In this document: positions 1 through 8,806 of the stretch, piece by piece
Layout: each line of letters opens with the position of its first letter
Position numbering within the stretch: the stretch's first letter is position 1
Assembly: GCA_000431975.1 (NCBI GenBank)
Contig: HF988549.1
Coordinates: 1-43,732 of the forward strand
From: Prevotella sp. CAG:924
GTDB lineage: Bacteria; Bacteroidota; Bacteroidia; Bacteroidales; Bacteroidaceae
Length of the DNA: 43,732 nt
Direction of reading: 5' to 3'
Made by a program: the position numbers and the translations under genes
The notes under the pieces: model-generated
Seen by the model: only the letters and a program-made list of their open reading frames with translations
What the model was told of the DNA's origin: nothing
The model's database searches: none

Positions 1-49
1 CTAATTTTACAGAAAGTTTTACCGGACAGCAATATAAAAAATCCTTAGA

Positions 50-1759
50 TTATTTCAGCAATTTTTGAGCCTGTTTCAACATCTTTTCAGCCTGTTTCTC
101 AGTTTCTTTCAATTCCTTGTTTTCTGAACCATTGGCTTTTCTCCGTGTTTTTTCCAGTTGGGCGGAAAGCTGCTGGATGTGTGATTCTACATCTTCTTTC
201 TTTACATCGGATTTCTTTGACTTAGCCAACCATTCTTTCATACCCTGAGTCTTAAGAGAAAGGGTTGCAGTCTCAGCAGTCAGCTCAGTAGCCGCTTCCT
301 CTGCCGGAGTGGCAAACGCGTGATGGAATCCTTTCACATCGTTCCAATGGCCACGCGTAAAATCGGGGAATGCGACAGGTGCACAACCATTATCCATGGA
401 GAGAGCTCCCAGTTCTGCCAGTGAGCACCACTCTGCCAAGTCGTACACATCCATATCCAATGGCAGTCCATTCTGCAGACAATACACCAAACGGCTATCC
501 ATGATGAAGTCCATACCACCGTGTCCGCCTACCTCCTTGGCCATCTCACCGTATTTCTTCAGAATCGGATGCTGGTATTTGTCAACCAGTGCCTGCATTT
601 CCTTTTCCGGAAGGAAAGAGTGAGAGCTCAGATTATCTACTTTCGGCTGTACACCGGAAGCCTTCATCTGATTTGCATCCACTGCATAACCCTCAATCGG
701 ATACTTGTTGGCGAAACCCTTTGTTCCCGTCAGCTGATATAAGCGGTTATAAGGCTGCGGATTCATCACATCGTGCTGGATCTCGATGACTTTTCCTTGG
801 GCTGTACGAATAAGAGTTGTGGTATGATCACCATTGCGGAATTCTTCGCAAGGCTCGCCTGTCGCTTTTTCTACCAATGCCTTACCATGTACCGATTTGG
901 TATCCATGGCTACCAAGGTCGTCATACGGTCACCTCTATGAATGTTGAGTGCCTGAGCCACAGGGCCAAGTCCGTGAGTAGCGTAAACATCGCCACGGTT
1001 CTCCATATTGTAACGCAAGCGCCAACCCAATTTGTCTTCTTTTCCGTTCTTCCAATAGTACGGCCAGAATTCATCCAGATTGTGAATATAAGCTCCCTGT
1101 GCGCGAAGTATCTCACCGAACACGCCATGTTGCGCCATGTTCAAAGTGTTCATTTCAAACCAGTCGTAGCAGCAGTTCTCCAGAATCATGCAGTGCTTGC
1201 GGGTAGTCTCTGACAGATTGATGAGCTCCCAGCACTGCTCCAGGTTCATGGCTGACGGCACTTCGATGGCTACGTTCTTTCCATGCTGCAGGGCATACTT
1301 AGCAATTGGGAAATGGTGATCCCAATCGGCTGCAATATACACCAAGTCGATGTCATTGCGTTCGCAGAGTGCTTTATAGCCTTCTGCGCCTGAATAGATA
1401 GCCGCTTCAGGCAGACAAGCCTTCTGCAGGTATTTCTGGCATCTTTCAGCACGGTCTTTTTCGTAATCACACAAAGCTACGATTTTGGTTCCGGCAATAT
1501 GCGTGAAACGCTCTACAGCTCCGGGGCCACGCATACCCAGTCCCACAAATCCGACGCGGACTACTTTCATTTTAGGAACAGTCAGGCCGAGGGCGCATTT
1601 CTGTCCGGCAGGACGCTCGGGAGATTTAACGACAATAGTACCTTTATTCCATTCCCATTGGGTGGAAGGAGAAAGACTCTGTGCAAGCACGGGAGCTGGG
1701 GTACCAGTTAAAGTTAATGCGGTGCACGCACCTAAAATCAATTTTCCAAAATGTTTCAT
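50..1759 (-). CDS. GH109-type Gfo/Idh/MocA-fold glycosidase, exported
   Basis: This is probably an NAD-dependent glycosidase of family GH109 (alpha-N-acetylgalactosaminidase type), acting in the periplasm. The 569-aa product starts with a signal peptide (residues 1-26, ending VLAQ). A Rossmann fold follows, with GFVGLGMRG at 70-78, and then EVPSA at 166-170 and GAYIHNLDE at 222-230; the last carries the Tyr/His pair typical of GH109. The Gfo/Idh/MocA C-terminal domain follows. Odd point: residues about 485-569 form a Lys/Glu-rich, probably helical or coiled-coil tail ending in QAEKMLKQAQKLLK, and GH109 proteins I know are roughly 450-500 aa. It is a single-gene unit with its own promoter. The fold is certain; the substrate is inferred from family resemblance, and another sugar-modifying oxidoreductase remains possible. 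Confidence 0.8.
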   Translation of the reverse strand: MKHFGKLILGACTALTLTGTPAPVLAQSLSPSTQWEWNKGTIVVKSPERPAGQKCALGLTVPKMKVVRVGFVGLGMRGPGAVERFTHIAGTKIVALCDYEKDRAERCQKYLQKACLPEAAIYSGAEGYKALCERNDIDLVYIAADWDHHFPIAKYALQHGKNVAIEVPSAMNLEQCWELINLSETTRKHCMILENCCYDWFEMNTLNMAQHGVFGEILRAQGAYIHNLDEFWPYYWKNGKEDKLGWRLRYNMENRGDVYATHGLGPVAQALNIHRGDRMTTLVAMDTKSVHGKALVEKATGEPCEEFRNGDHTTTLIRTAQGKVIEIQHDVMNPQPYNRLYQLTGTKGFANKYPIEGYAVDANQMKASGVQPKVDNLSSHSFLPEKEMQALVDKYQHPILKKYGEMAKEVGGHGGMDFIMDSRLVYCLQNGLPLDMDVYDLAEWCSLAELGALSMDNGCAPVAFPDFTRGHWNDVKGFHHAFATPAEEAATELTAETATLSLKTQGMKEWLAKSKKSDVKKEDVESHIQQLSAQLEKTRRKANGSENKELKETEKQAEKMLKQAQKLLK

Positions 1760-1794
1760 AGCTTTAGTGCTTTGAAGTTGGTTTTTACTGGGAG

Positions 1795-1825
1795 CAAAGA
1801 TATAAAAAAAACATTATTATGCGAA
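1795..1825 (-). promoter_or_regulatory. Promoter of the GH109 gene
   Basis: On the minus strand TATCTTTG (1795-1802) matches the Bacteroidota -7 box. A weak TTTCG lies about 20 bp upstream in the -33 position. The start codon is about 36 bp downstream of the box. Confidence 0.5.
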
Positions 1826-2073
1826 AGTTTCTTCTATAAATTTAAAAATAGTAATAATGAATGCTTTAAAAGAAAGAGATTGAATTATATTGGAAGTAAT
1901 CTCTAAACAAGTTATTTCCTTTTAACCAAATATACTCTATCAGATAAGTCAATAAATGATGGAGGTTCCATGACCGACAGCACTTAAAGATTATTTGATA
2001 AAAGGTCACTTGTGACAATTTAGTAATTTGGAAACACACGGACATTTCGACCGAGATATCCTTGCGCTTATTC

Positions 2074-2115
2074 AAAGACGTCTTTACGCTTAAATCAAAG
2101 CGCAAAGACGTCTTT
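2074..2115 (-). terminator. Long hairpin after the GH84 gene
   Basis: Two 18-nt arms (2074-2091 and 2098-2115) pair with one mismatch around a 6-nt loop. Each arm contains the self-complementary AAAGACGTCTTT. The hairpin starts 6 bp past the GH84 stop codon. The U-tract is short, so termination is likely but not certain. The rest of the 1803-2120 gap is AT-rich and shows nothing recognisable. Confidence 0.55.
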
Positions 2116-2120
2116 TTAGA

Positions 2121-4685
2121 TTACTTAACCGGCACGATTTCAAAGACTTCCGCTTTCCCCTCCAGGCGGACCTGGCAGACATTCTTGTTGGCTATTTCAA
2201 TTCTTGCATAGGGCGAGTCGATCACCGTTTCAAACAGCACCTTGCCTTTCTTGTTCAGCTGTACACATTTTATCGGAGCAGCCAATTCGTTCAGCAATAA
2301 GATGTAAGCCTTGACATCTTTATTAACCCCAAAAGTCATGGCTTTCGTACTTTGGTAGGATGTGGCTAGGTTATTATCGAAAGCATAGACAGCCTTGCCC
2401 AACGTATCCGCCTCAAGCGTGAAGCCGAGGTTGTCCGGACGAAGCGGGTTCACATCGAACGAGCGGACGGAAGCATAGTTGGTCCGTTTGGAATCCAGTC
2501 GTTTCAGGCGGACATAGCGTGCCTTTTCCGGAGCCCCTTGCCAATGGATGACATATTGCTTGTTCAGTTCGCCGGTGAGTGCCTTCCAGGTCTTTCCATC
2601 TGTAGAACACTCTACCACAGCATGATCGAAATAATCCACATCGTCTTTGGAGTTTCTTCCCTGAAGGATGGAGATCTCCGTTACATCGCGCACATCGCGC
2701 AGGTCTACACCGATCCAGTCGTTCGGCTTCTGGGCTATTCCCGAAGTATAGAAAGTCGTAGAATCGTTGTCGAGCATCAGCTTGGTCTGTACGGTATGCG
2801 CACTATTGAAAGAGCCGATGCCCTTGTAATCGCTCGGCACCTTACCCGAGAGCTTCTTCAAGTATCCATGCGCCATGTCGTCCATCGCATTCTCATAGAA
2901 TGGTTGGAGCTTCAATGTACCCGACTTATGCGCTTCGTAGTTTTTCCGGTCTTCCGGAGTCATGATGTTTTGTACATATTTGGTCCAGAACAGCGCATCG
3001 TCCTGCCCGGATCGGTAAATACGTGCCAGCTCGATGGCCTGTTTGCCACGTGTACCCAATTTGCCGAACTCAGTCAACCAAGGACGGAGCTCCTTGAGCA
3101 ATGCCTTATTCTTGCAACCACTTTCCAGACGGGCGGGAGTATTTTCCACCTTCTTAAACTCTTCCTCAAGCGCGTTGGCAGCCGCATCGTCCCAGTCGGC
3201 AATACGGAAGGTCTTTGTTTCCCACGACTCATCCCTCCGATAGCCATTCTCGTTATCGCTGGAATGAATAGCGAAGGTACGGTACGCATCGGTGGCATCG
3301 GGCACCAGCTCAGCCAATCCCCGTTCCCAGTTGTCAATGGCATTGTAGTCGGCAATGTTCCAGGCATAATCGGCCACTCCATACAAGGCCAGCTTAGAGG
3401 CCTCACCGTGTTCCATCGGATTGCTGACCACACCACAAGTCTCATGGGCTGTCAGACTGGTATCCAGTCCGTAGACAGGTCCTTGAAGCAGGAAGTTACG
3501 GATGTAGTCGGTCACCGGATAGTTCCACCAGTAGTATGCCGGACGCTTGATACGTGAATTGATGAACTCAAGAGTCTCGGGAGTCATGTCACTGCATACC
3601 ACATCGCCTGTCCAGAACACCTTGATATCAGGATTCAAATTCTTTCCATAAATGGCCAGACTACCTTTTTCTGTCGGGTTGGCCCAGAGTCCGGAATAGT
3701 CGGTCGGACATACCGTCAGTGGCGACACATCTCCTTTCACCTTCACAAATTCTTCGGTCAGACGGTTCAACAGTTCCGTTTGCTTCAACGGATTGGTACC
3801 TTCACCCGAAATGTCATCAAAGAAAATGGCAAAATGACGGACTCCCAGGTCATACATCCAGTTGAACTTGTTGATCAGGTTCTGATAATCTTCTTCGTTC
3901 CACTTAATGTCCTGTCCCGGATGAATGGCCCAGACGAAATCTACATAATTCCGGTTACAGGCCTCTACCAGTTCCTTGATGTGTTGCGCTTCTTTCTCCG
4001 GATAAGGCAGACGCCAGTTTGGGCAACTGTGGTAAGGATCGTCTTTAGGACCATATAAATAAGTATTCATCTTAAACTTACCATAAAAATCAATCAGTGA
4101 CAGGCGCACATCATGTGACCAGGGAGTACCATAGAATCCTTCCACTACGCCACGGTTGGGCAGGTCCGGATAATCGTTGATCTCCACGCAGGGCAAAGCG
4201 CCTTGGGCGGAAATCGGACTCTCTGCCAGCTGCTTCAAGGTTTGGATACCGTAGAAAGCTCCTCGCGCATCGTATCCTATCAGGGTAATTTCCTTGGGAC
4301 TGACGGTCAGAGAGTAAGCCCCGGACATCTCTTTCACCCCGGCCTTCCGGGCTGTCTTCGGTCCGAAATCAATGGTGAGCTTAATTCCCTTTTTGTTTAT
4401 GGACAGGAAATCCAGATAAGCTGCAAATTTACCCTGCTTATCTTTCAGTTTGACACCTTGCGAGATGGGGCAGGCAGTGCCCTTGTCCACTTTCAACTGA
4501 TGAGGCGTAGGATTGATGATAAGACCATGATGGTCTATCTTTTCTCCCGGCACAGCCCTCACATCCTGCTTCTCAGAACGTTGGGACGAGAGGTCGAATT
4601 CTGTTTCTTGTGCCGATAAGGGGCCGTACATGAAGGAGCACAGCAGTACGGCAGCCGCACATTTAGCATAATGATTCATTTTCAT
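2121..4685 (-). CDS. GH84 beta-N-acetylglucosaminidase with C-terminal CBM32-like domain
   Basis: This is a retaining exo-beta-N-acetylglucosaminidase of the NagJ/BT_4395 (O-GlcNAcase) type, exported to the periplasm or surface. Start: an upstream in-frame ATG at 4769 lies within the promoter, so I place the start at 4685 (an ATG at 4679 is equally possible), giving about 854 aa. A signal peptide ends near LSAQ (residue 26). An N-terminal alpha/beta domain (about 55-175) precedes the GH84 barrel. The barrel carries GVVEGFYGTPWS (179-190) and HFAIFFDDI (284-292), with the catalytic Asp pair at 290-291. A helical region and a discoidin-like (CBM32-type) domain at about 640-780 follow (SFNSAH, DWIGVDL, YVRLKRLD). 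It is a single-gene unit. With the neighbouring GH109 it suggests host O-glycan or other amino-sugar substrates, unrelated to the xylan genes alongside. Confidence 0.92.
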   Translation of the reverse strand: MKMNHYAKCAAAVLLCSFMYGPLSAQETEFDLSSQRSEKQDVRAVPGEKIDHHGLIINPTPHQLKVDKGTACPISQGVKLKDKQGKFAAYLDFLSINKKGIKLTIDFGPKTARKAGVKEMSGAYSLTVSPKEITLIGYDARGAFYGIQTLKQLAESPISAQGALPCVEINDYPDLPNRGVVEGFYGTPWSHDVRLSLIDFYGKFKMNTYLYGPKDDPYHSCPNWRLPYPEKEAQHIKELVEACNRNYVDFVWAIHPGQDIKWNEEDYQNLINKFNWMYDLGVRHFAIFFDDISGEGTNPLKQTELLNRLTEEFVKVKGDVSPLTVCPTDYSGLWANPTEKGSLAIYGKNLNPDIKVFWTGDVVCSDMTPETLEFINSRIKRPAYYWWNYPVTDYIRNFLLQGPVYGLDTSLTAHETCGVVSNPMEHGEASKLALYGVADYAWNIADYNAIDNWERGLAELVPDATDAYRTFAIHSSDNENGYRRDESWETKTFRIADWDDAAANALEEEFKKVENTPARLESGCKNKALLKELRPWLTEFGKLGTRGKQAIELARIYRSGQDDALFWTKYVQNIMTPEDRKNYEAHKSGTLKLQPFYENAMDDMAHGYLKKLSGKVPSDYKGIGSFNSAHTVQTKLMLDNDSTTFYTSGIAQKPNDWIGVDLRDVRDVTEISILQGRNSKDDVDYFDHAVVECSTDGKTWKALTGELNKQYVIHWQGAPEKARYVRLKRLDSKRTNYASVRSFDVNPLRPDNLGFTLEADTLGKAVYAFDNNLATSYQSTKAMTFGVNKDVKAYILLLNELAAPIKCVQLNKKGKVLFETVIDSPYARIEIANKNVCQVRLEGKAEVFEIVPVK

Positions 4686-4738
4686 AATATTGGGGTTTTT
4701 AGTAAAGCCAAAGGTCCTGTATGATTCAAACTTTGAGT

Positions 4739-4769
4739 CAAAGATACGATTTGTTTTTGACTTCTGCAA
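4739..4769 (-). promoter_or_regulatory. Promoter of the GH84 gene
   Basis: A -7 box TATCTTTG (4739-4746) and a -33 TTG (4767-4769) are separated by exactly 20 bp on the minus strand. The predicted transcript starts near 4732, which excludes the upstream ATG at 4769 as the start codon. Confidence 0.65.
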
Positions 4770-4950
4770 GTTTTATATATGTATTTACCCATTTTGGTGT
4801 GTTTATCGTATGTATTGATAAAGCATATAAGATAATTTAACAGACTATCTACCCGGATTGCGATTATAAATCAGACAAGCCAATAAAACAATGCTTGAGG
4901 CCTAACGACTAATAGGGGTTAATGATCTATGTCCCGGTTATCTCCGGTAG

Positions 4951-4984
4951 AAACAAAAAAGCCACCGGACCAATACCAGTGGCT
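4951..4984 (-). terminator. Intrinsic terminator after the CE6-like esterase gene
   Basis: On the minus strand AGCCACTGG (4984-4976) pairs with CCGGTGGCT (4968-4960), with one G-U pair and a 7-nt loop. Six T residues follow directly (plus-strand A run at 4955-4960). The rest of the 4770-5006 gap shows nothing recognisable. Confidence 0.8.
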
Positions 4985-5006
4985 ATCAGAAGAATAGTAA
5001 ATGAGC

Positions 5007-5855
5007 TTATTTCTTGCACTTCTCGACAATAGGAAGCAGGGAGAGCATCTCACGGGCATACCGACGTCCCATCATACGATAGCCCTCGGCTGCGAAATGG
5101 AGATGATCCGGACCGGCCGGACAACCAGCAGAAGGGATGACGTGGGCCGTCGGAATCGTTGCCGGCAGATCATCGATGATCGCGTTCATCGCTGCACATT
5201 GCCCCTGTTGGTCAGCATTGACCACCTCGCCTGCAAGTAGAGGCACTTCCTCTGCCTTCAAATTCAAGGCTTTAAGCAGACGGTCGTAGACCAGCTTCAC
5301 CTTGCGGGGCCAGTCCTTATCGCCCGTGTTCGACTCACCCTGATGAAGCAGGATACCACGAATAGTGCCCACCTTCTGCGCCTCACGGGCAAGGGTGACC
5401 AGACGGGTAAAAGGATCGCCGTCGTAGGGGGCCGCAAATTCCTTCATCCAGTCGGGCTGCTTCTCCAGATAGGTCTTGGTGCTGTCATTGTCATACAACT
5501 CAATCTTACAGCCTCCGACAGCTACAGCAATGACGCCCACCCGCACATTCTTGGGCAGAGCAGCCACCATCGTACGGCCGAAATAGTCGATCGGTGTCAG
5601 CCCCGTGTGATCGCGGATAAGAGGGGGAACAGCCGGATACCACTCGCCCATCACGCGTCCGCGCTCCGGAAAATCACAGGCTGCCATCATCTGGAAACGG
5701 GGATCTATATCCACCGAGTCCTGATGCTCCGGCTTGGCAACACCCTCCATATTACTTTGACCAAAACAAAGATAAATCTGGAAATCTTTTTTATTGCCTG
5801 CGTAAGTAGACAGACAGGCAAGGATGGTAAGACAAGATAAAATTAAACGTTTCAT
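5007..5855 (-). CDS. CE6-like SGNH acetyl(xylan) esterase
   Basis: This is a serine esterase of the SASA/CE6 superfamily, expected to remove O-acetyl groups from xylan or xylo-oligosaccharides. The start at 5855 gives 282 aa with an export signal (MKRLILSCLTILACLSTYAG); an in-frame ATG at 5882 is less likely because it adds residues ahead of the signal and lies inside the hairpin. The block I GQSNMEG carries the nucleophile Ser34. GGC at 114-116 and HQGESNTGD at 171-179 are conserved blocks. DHLHF gives the likely Asp250/His253 pair. It lies directly downstream of xyn10C, so deacetylation of xylan is the likely role; sialate or another acetyl sugar is the alternative. The terminator immediately before its start codon makes its expression separable from the xus operon. 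Confidence 0.85.
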   Translation of the reverse strand: MKRLILSCLTILACLSTYAGNKKDFQIYLCFGQSNMEGVAKPEHQDSVDIDPRFQMMAACDFPERGRVMGEWYPAVPPLIRDHTGLTPIDYFGRTMVAALPKNVRVGVIAVAVGGCKIELYDNDSTKTYLEKQPDWMKEFAAPYDGDPFTRLVTLAREAQKVGTIRGILLHQGESNTGDKDWPRKVKLVYDRLLKALNLKAEEVPLLAGEVVNADQQGQCAAMNAIIDDLPATIPTAHVIPSAGCPAGPDHLHFAAEGYRMMGRRYAREMLSLLPIVEKCKK

Positions 5856-5864
5856 AGCTGAGTA

Positions 5865-5907
5865 ATAAAAAAGGGTCCGCACAGTCTGTACAGACGTTAC
5901 GGACCCT
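5865..5907 (-). terminator. Intrinsic terminator/attenuator between xyn10C and the CE6 gene
   Basis: The outer stem AGGGTCCG (5872-5879) pairs with CGGACCCT (5900-5907). An inner stem GTCT (5884-5887) pairs with AGAC (5892-5895). On the minus strand the structure is followed by six T residues (plus 5865-5870). The T-run ends only 9 bp before the esterase ATG, so the hairpin is both the terminator of xyn10C and the leader of the esterase gene. Confidence 0.8.
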
Positions 5908-5986
5908 CCTTGACTTCTAAAATAAATAACTAATTCAAAAACTCAAGTGAATTTAATGCGGTGGAACAAGCCTTCCGCTTTCATCT

Positions 5987-7702
5987 TCAATTAGTCACCT
6001 GCGCGCCTTGCAGACCCTTCACATAGCCTTCATATTGAGGTTTACGCTGGTAACTCTCGTTCCATAGACCTACAGGCTCACCTGGACGCCAACCGGAATC
6101 GGCCGGTGAGTCGGTGATACACCACTGTGTAATGCCATAGCGCTGGGCAGCCGGTACATAACGGAAGTAAGAATTGATGATGTACGTATAGAACTCTGCC
6201 ATCTTCTTCTGTTGTGCCACCGTCACCTGTGTGGTGGGAATACTTTGACCGTTGACATCATTGATACCCATATCCAATTCCGACACACGGATAAGCTTGC
6301 CCGATCTTGCAAGGATAGCAAACATCGAATCAACTGCCTGCTCCTGACGCTTCTGCGCGATAGAGTCGAGATTATAGCTGATGTGCATCTGCGTACCAAT
6401 ACCATCAATATGCGTCACACCGTCTGACTCCCACTGCTGGATCCAGTGCACCATACTTCTGGCCTTCATGTTGTTGTCCCATGTCGACTCTAAGTTGTAA
6501 TCGTTAATGAAGAGCTTGAGTTGTGAGGGATTACCTCCATGAGCAGCAAAGCTCTTGCGGGCATCAGCGATGACATAGCGTACATAGTCCAAATCACCAA
6601 GATAATCCTGCCAGTAGAAGTTGTTGGCAGCATCTGTGGGATCGGTTGTTGCAGCATGCTGAAGATCATAGTATCCATCGCCGTCATTATCGCCACCGGA
6701 GATAGCCTCATTGATAGCATCCCAAGCTGTAACAGCACCATGTGTCGCTTCCATCATACCATCAATCCAGTTTGCCATGGCCATACTGAGCGTGTCTTTC
6801 TTCTCCTCCGGGGTCAACGGCTGTACATTAGGACTGGCATGTGACACCTTCAGCCACTTGATCTTGATGTCACCCTCGTATGTTCCCGGCTGGAACACCA
6901 CAAAGCTGGTTTCAACCGGACAATTGTCAAACTCTATCGTTATCTCCTGCATCTGATCAGTGAAATACAGGGTCTTTTCCAACAGATTGCCCCAGTTGCC
7001 GAACTGAACATTGAGTTGTCCTGCGGTGGAGCCCTGCATGCAAACCGTCACTTTGTAGCTCTGCCCGATCTTTGTCGGAATACCGTCGGCCACGAAATAC
7101 TGATACCACTCACCGGGATAATGGCTGACCATGCAGCCATCCTCAAATTCCGGAGTATATCCCATCACATAATAAGGGTAACTCGTGAATGTCGAATAAT
7201 CAACATACCCATCCTGGATATCCTCAATATCGTCCGGATCGGTGCTGATGACACGGTCAGCTATCAAACCGTTCAGGTATCTCAGATTCTGCTGTGCGTG
7301 CCAGCCCAAACAGTGACCATACACATTTACGCCGGCATCCTGAGCAGCTGTTACAAACTCCTGCACCAGTGAGAAGTCCATCGAGCCGTCATCTTTCACA
7401 CACGACGCATACTTCATGGCATTGCCGGCTACCACCTCGTCAAAATTGGTGACAGCGAGACGGTAAGGAAGTGCCGCACTTGGGAAGTCGCTTGCCGTCA
7501 CACCGCAACCCAGTTTGAAGTTAGGGTCGGTCGTACGATTCACATAAGTCTTCAGCGGATTATACTGATTCAGATATTCCAGTGAGTCCATACCCTCCGG
7601 CTTGTCGACGCTGAAACCGAGCACACTGTCATCGGCACAAGAGCCCAGCGACAGGGCAGCACCGCAGAAAAGGGCATAAGAAAGATATTTGATTGCTTTC
7701 AT
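5987..7702 (-). CDS. xyn10C: Surface GH10 endo-beta-1,4-xylanase with inserted binding module (Xyn10C)
   Basis: This endo-xylanase is the last gene of the xus operon. The start at 7702 gives 571 aa with a lipoprotein signal (LSLGSC, lipid Cys22, then ADDS), so it is expected on the outer membrane surface. The GH10 domain is split. Its N-terminal part (about 60-147) carries YGHCLGWHAQQ. Residues about 150-290 are a beta-rich insert resembling the CBM4/22-type modules of Bacteroidota surface xylanases. The catalytic part then resumes with WDAINEA (acid/base Glu332), FINDYNLE, GTQMH, VSELDMG (nucleophile Glu475) and ITQWCITD. The order xusE-xyn10C and the split architecture match Xyn10C/BACOVA_04390-type enzymes. 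Role: first cut of xylan at the surface, passing oligosaccharides to the XusB/XusD lipoproteins and their channels. Confidence 0.95.
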   Translation of the reverse strand: MKAIKYLSYALFCGAALSLGSCADDSVLGFSVDKPEGMDSLEYLNQYNPLKTYVNRTTDPNFKLGCGVTASDFPSAALPYRLAVTNFDEVVAGNAMKYASCVKDDGSMDFSLVQEFVTAAQDAGVNVYGHCLGWHAQQNLRYLNGLIADRVISTDPDDIEDIQDGYVDYSTFTSYPYYVMGYTPEFEDGCMVSHYPGEWYQYFVADGIPTKIGQSYKVTVCMQGSTAGQLNVQFGNWGNLLEKTLYFTDQMQEITIEFDNCPVETSFVVFQPGTYEGDIKIKWLKVSHASPNVQPLTPEEKKDTLSMAMANWIDGMMEATHGAVTAWDAINEAISGGDNDGDGYYDLQHAATTDPTDAANNFYWQDYLGDLDYVRYVIADARKSFAAHGGNPSQLKLFINDYNLESTWDNNMKARSMVHWIQQWESDGVTHIDGIGTQMHISYNLDSIAQKRQEQAVDSMFAILARSGKLIRVSELDMGINDVNGQSIPTTQVTVAQQKKMAEFYTYIINSYFRYVPAAQRYGITQWCITDSPADSGWRPGEPVGLWNESYQRKPQYEGYVKGLQGAQVTN

Positions 7703-7729
7703 TTGTTTGTTTTTATGAGTTAGGAAGTT

Positions 7730-7759
7730 GGTGAACCGGCAACTCTTTACCGGCTCACC
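7730..7759 (-). other. Intercistronic hairpin, xusE-xyn10C
   Basis: On the minus strand GGTGAGCCGG and CCGGTTCACC form a 10-bp stem with one G-U pair around a loop of about 10 nt, in the gap between xusE and xyn10C. No T-run follows, so it is more likely an mRNA-processing or stability element than a terminator. Confidence 0.5.
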
Positions 7760-7768
7760 CGTCAATGA

Positions 7769-8785
7769 TTACTTTGTAACCTCGAACGTCTCAAACTTGC
7801 TGCCACGGTCACGGGCGATAAGCTGCTCCTTGGTATGGATCTGCTTCGTCACAGCAGCACCACCGGCCGTTGGCTGATACTGATACGTCACGGTGTAGTC
7901 AAGCTTGATCAGGTCACGGTCCTTGTCACCCCAAGCCTTCTTGGCGCCATCTATTGTATAGGTACCGCTTCCGGTAGCTGTACAACCCGGAGTCTCTGTC
8001 GTCACCGTGCAGGTGTTGTCATCATGGAAGGAGAGAAGGAGCGTGCAGGAAAGTTGGGTGTCATTGCCGTCAATCTTCACCGTTGTAGTGATAGGATAAG
8101 CCACCTGTGTATAGCTTGTAGAAGAGAGGGTCATGACATCATAATTCTCCACATATTCATCTGTGCGCTCAACAGTAGAGGTCTGGCCATTGTCATTGAT
8201 CTCATCCGTACCGCTGCAAAGCCAGTTACCGTCCCACCGATTGATATACTTCACTGCATAAAGCTGATAATTCTTGCTTTCAAGTACCGTATCAGCACCT
8301 TCCTGGCTGACGATCTTCACGGGAATCACATAGTGGGTTGTAAGCGACAGAGGATCATTAAAGAAAGCATCCGTATAGTCCACCTCTACACCACCGAGCA
8401 CCTTGCCGCTCTCGATCGTTGCCGTAGTGGATGCCAGCTTATAGTATGAATCCGGCATCGGAGTGACTGCTGTACAGTCAGCGAACTTCAATCCGTCGCA
8501 AAGCGACGGGTCGACTGCCAGATTGACCGTCACATCGTGTCTTGTCTCATAGCCACCACCCCAAGCGACCATGATCCGTGACTTATGGGCATTGTCCCAT
8601 GTCGTGTCATAAACGTCATCACCCATGACAAGCGTACGGATAGGGGTCTGTTGAGAGAAGTAAACACTTGATGTACCCGAATCAGGGAACTCAATATCAT
8701 CGTTCTTACACGAAGTAATCAGGCAGAGGGATGCTGCCAGAAGAGGCAGCGCAATGTTCAGATGTTTCATCTTTTTATTTTTCAT
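7769..8785 (-). CDS. xusE: XusE-like surface lipoprotein, DUF1735/BT_3987-type
   Basis: This is the non-enzymatic lipoprotein that sits between the second susD and xyn10C in Prevotella and Bacteroides xylan systems, where it is thought to bind xylan at the cell surface. The 338-aa product has a lipoprotein signal with LITSC (Cys26) followed by KNDD. It continues with an N-terminal DUF1735-like region (SSVYFSQQTPIRTLVMGDD; repeated Y/V/T-rich beta strands) and a C-terminal lipocalin-like region (about 200-330, NRWDGNWLCSGTD onward). The start may instead be the ATG at 8770 (MKHLNIALPL), which makes a more compact signal. The binding role is inferred from position and from homologues; no catalytic motif is visible. 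Confidence 0.85.
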   Translation of the reverse strand: MKNKKMKHLNIALPLLAASLCLITSCKNDDIEFPDSGTSSVYFSQQTPIRTLVMGDDVYDTTWDNAHKSRIMVAWGGGYETRHDVTVNLAVDPSLCDGLKFADCTAVTPMPDSYYKLASTTATIESGKVLGGVEVDYTDAFFNDPLSLTTHYVIPVKIVSQEGADTVLESKNYQLYAVKYINRWDGNWLCSGTDEINDNGQTSTVERTDEYVENYDVMTLSSTSYTQVAYPITTTVKIDGNDTQLSCTLLLSFHDDNTCTVTTETPGCTATGSGTYTIDGAKKAWGDKDRDLIKLDYTVTYQYQPTAGGAAVTKQIHTKEQLIARDRGSKFETFEVTK

Positions 8786-8806
8786 GTTTATGTAGTTAGT
8801 GAATTG

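Noticed and set aside
2538..3557. 339-codon open frame antisense to the GH84 gene
   Set aside because: The GH84 frame carries clear catalytic motifs across this stretch; the antisense product has no family features or promoter.
4686..4769. Upstream ATG for the GH84 gene
   Set aside because: It overlaps both the -33 and -7 elements, so it is not in the transcript.
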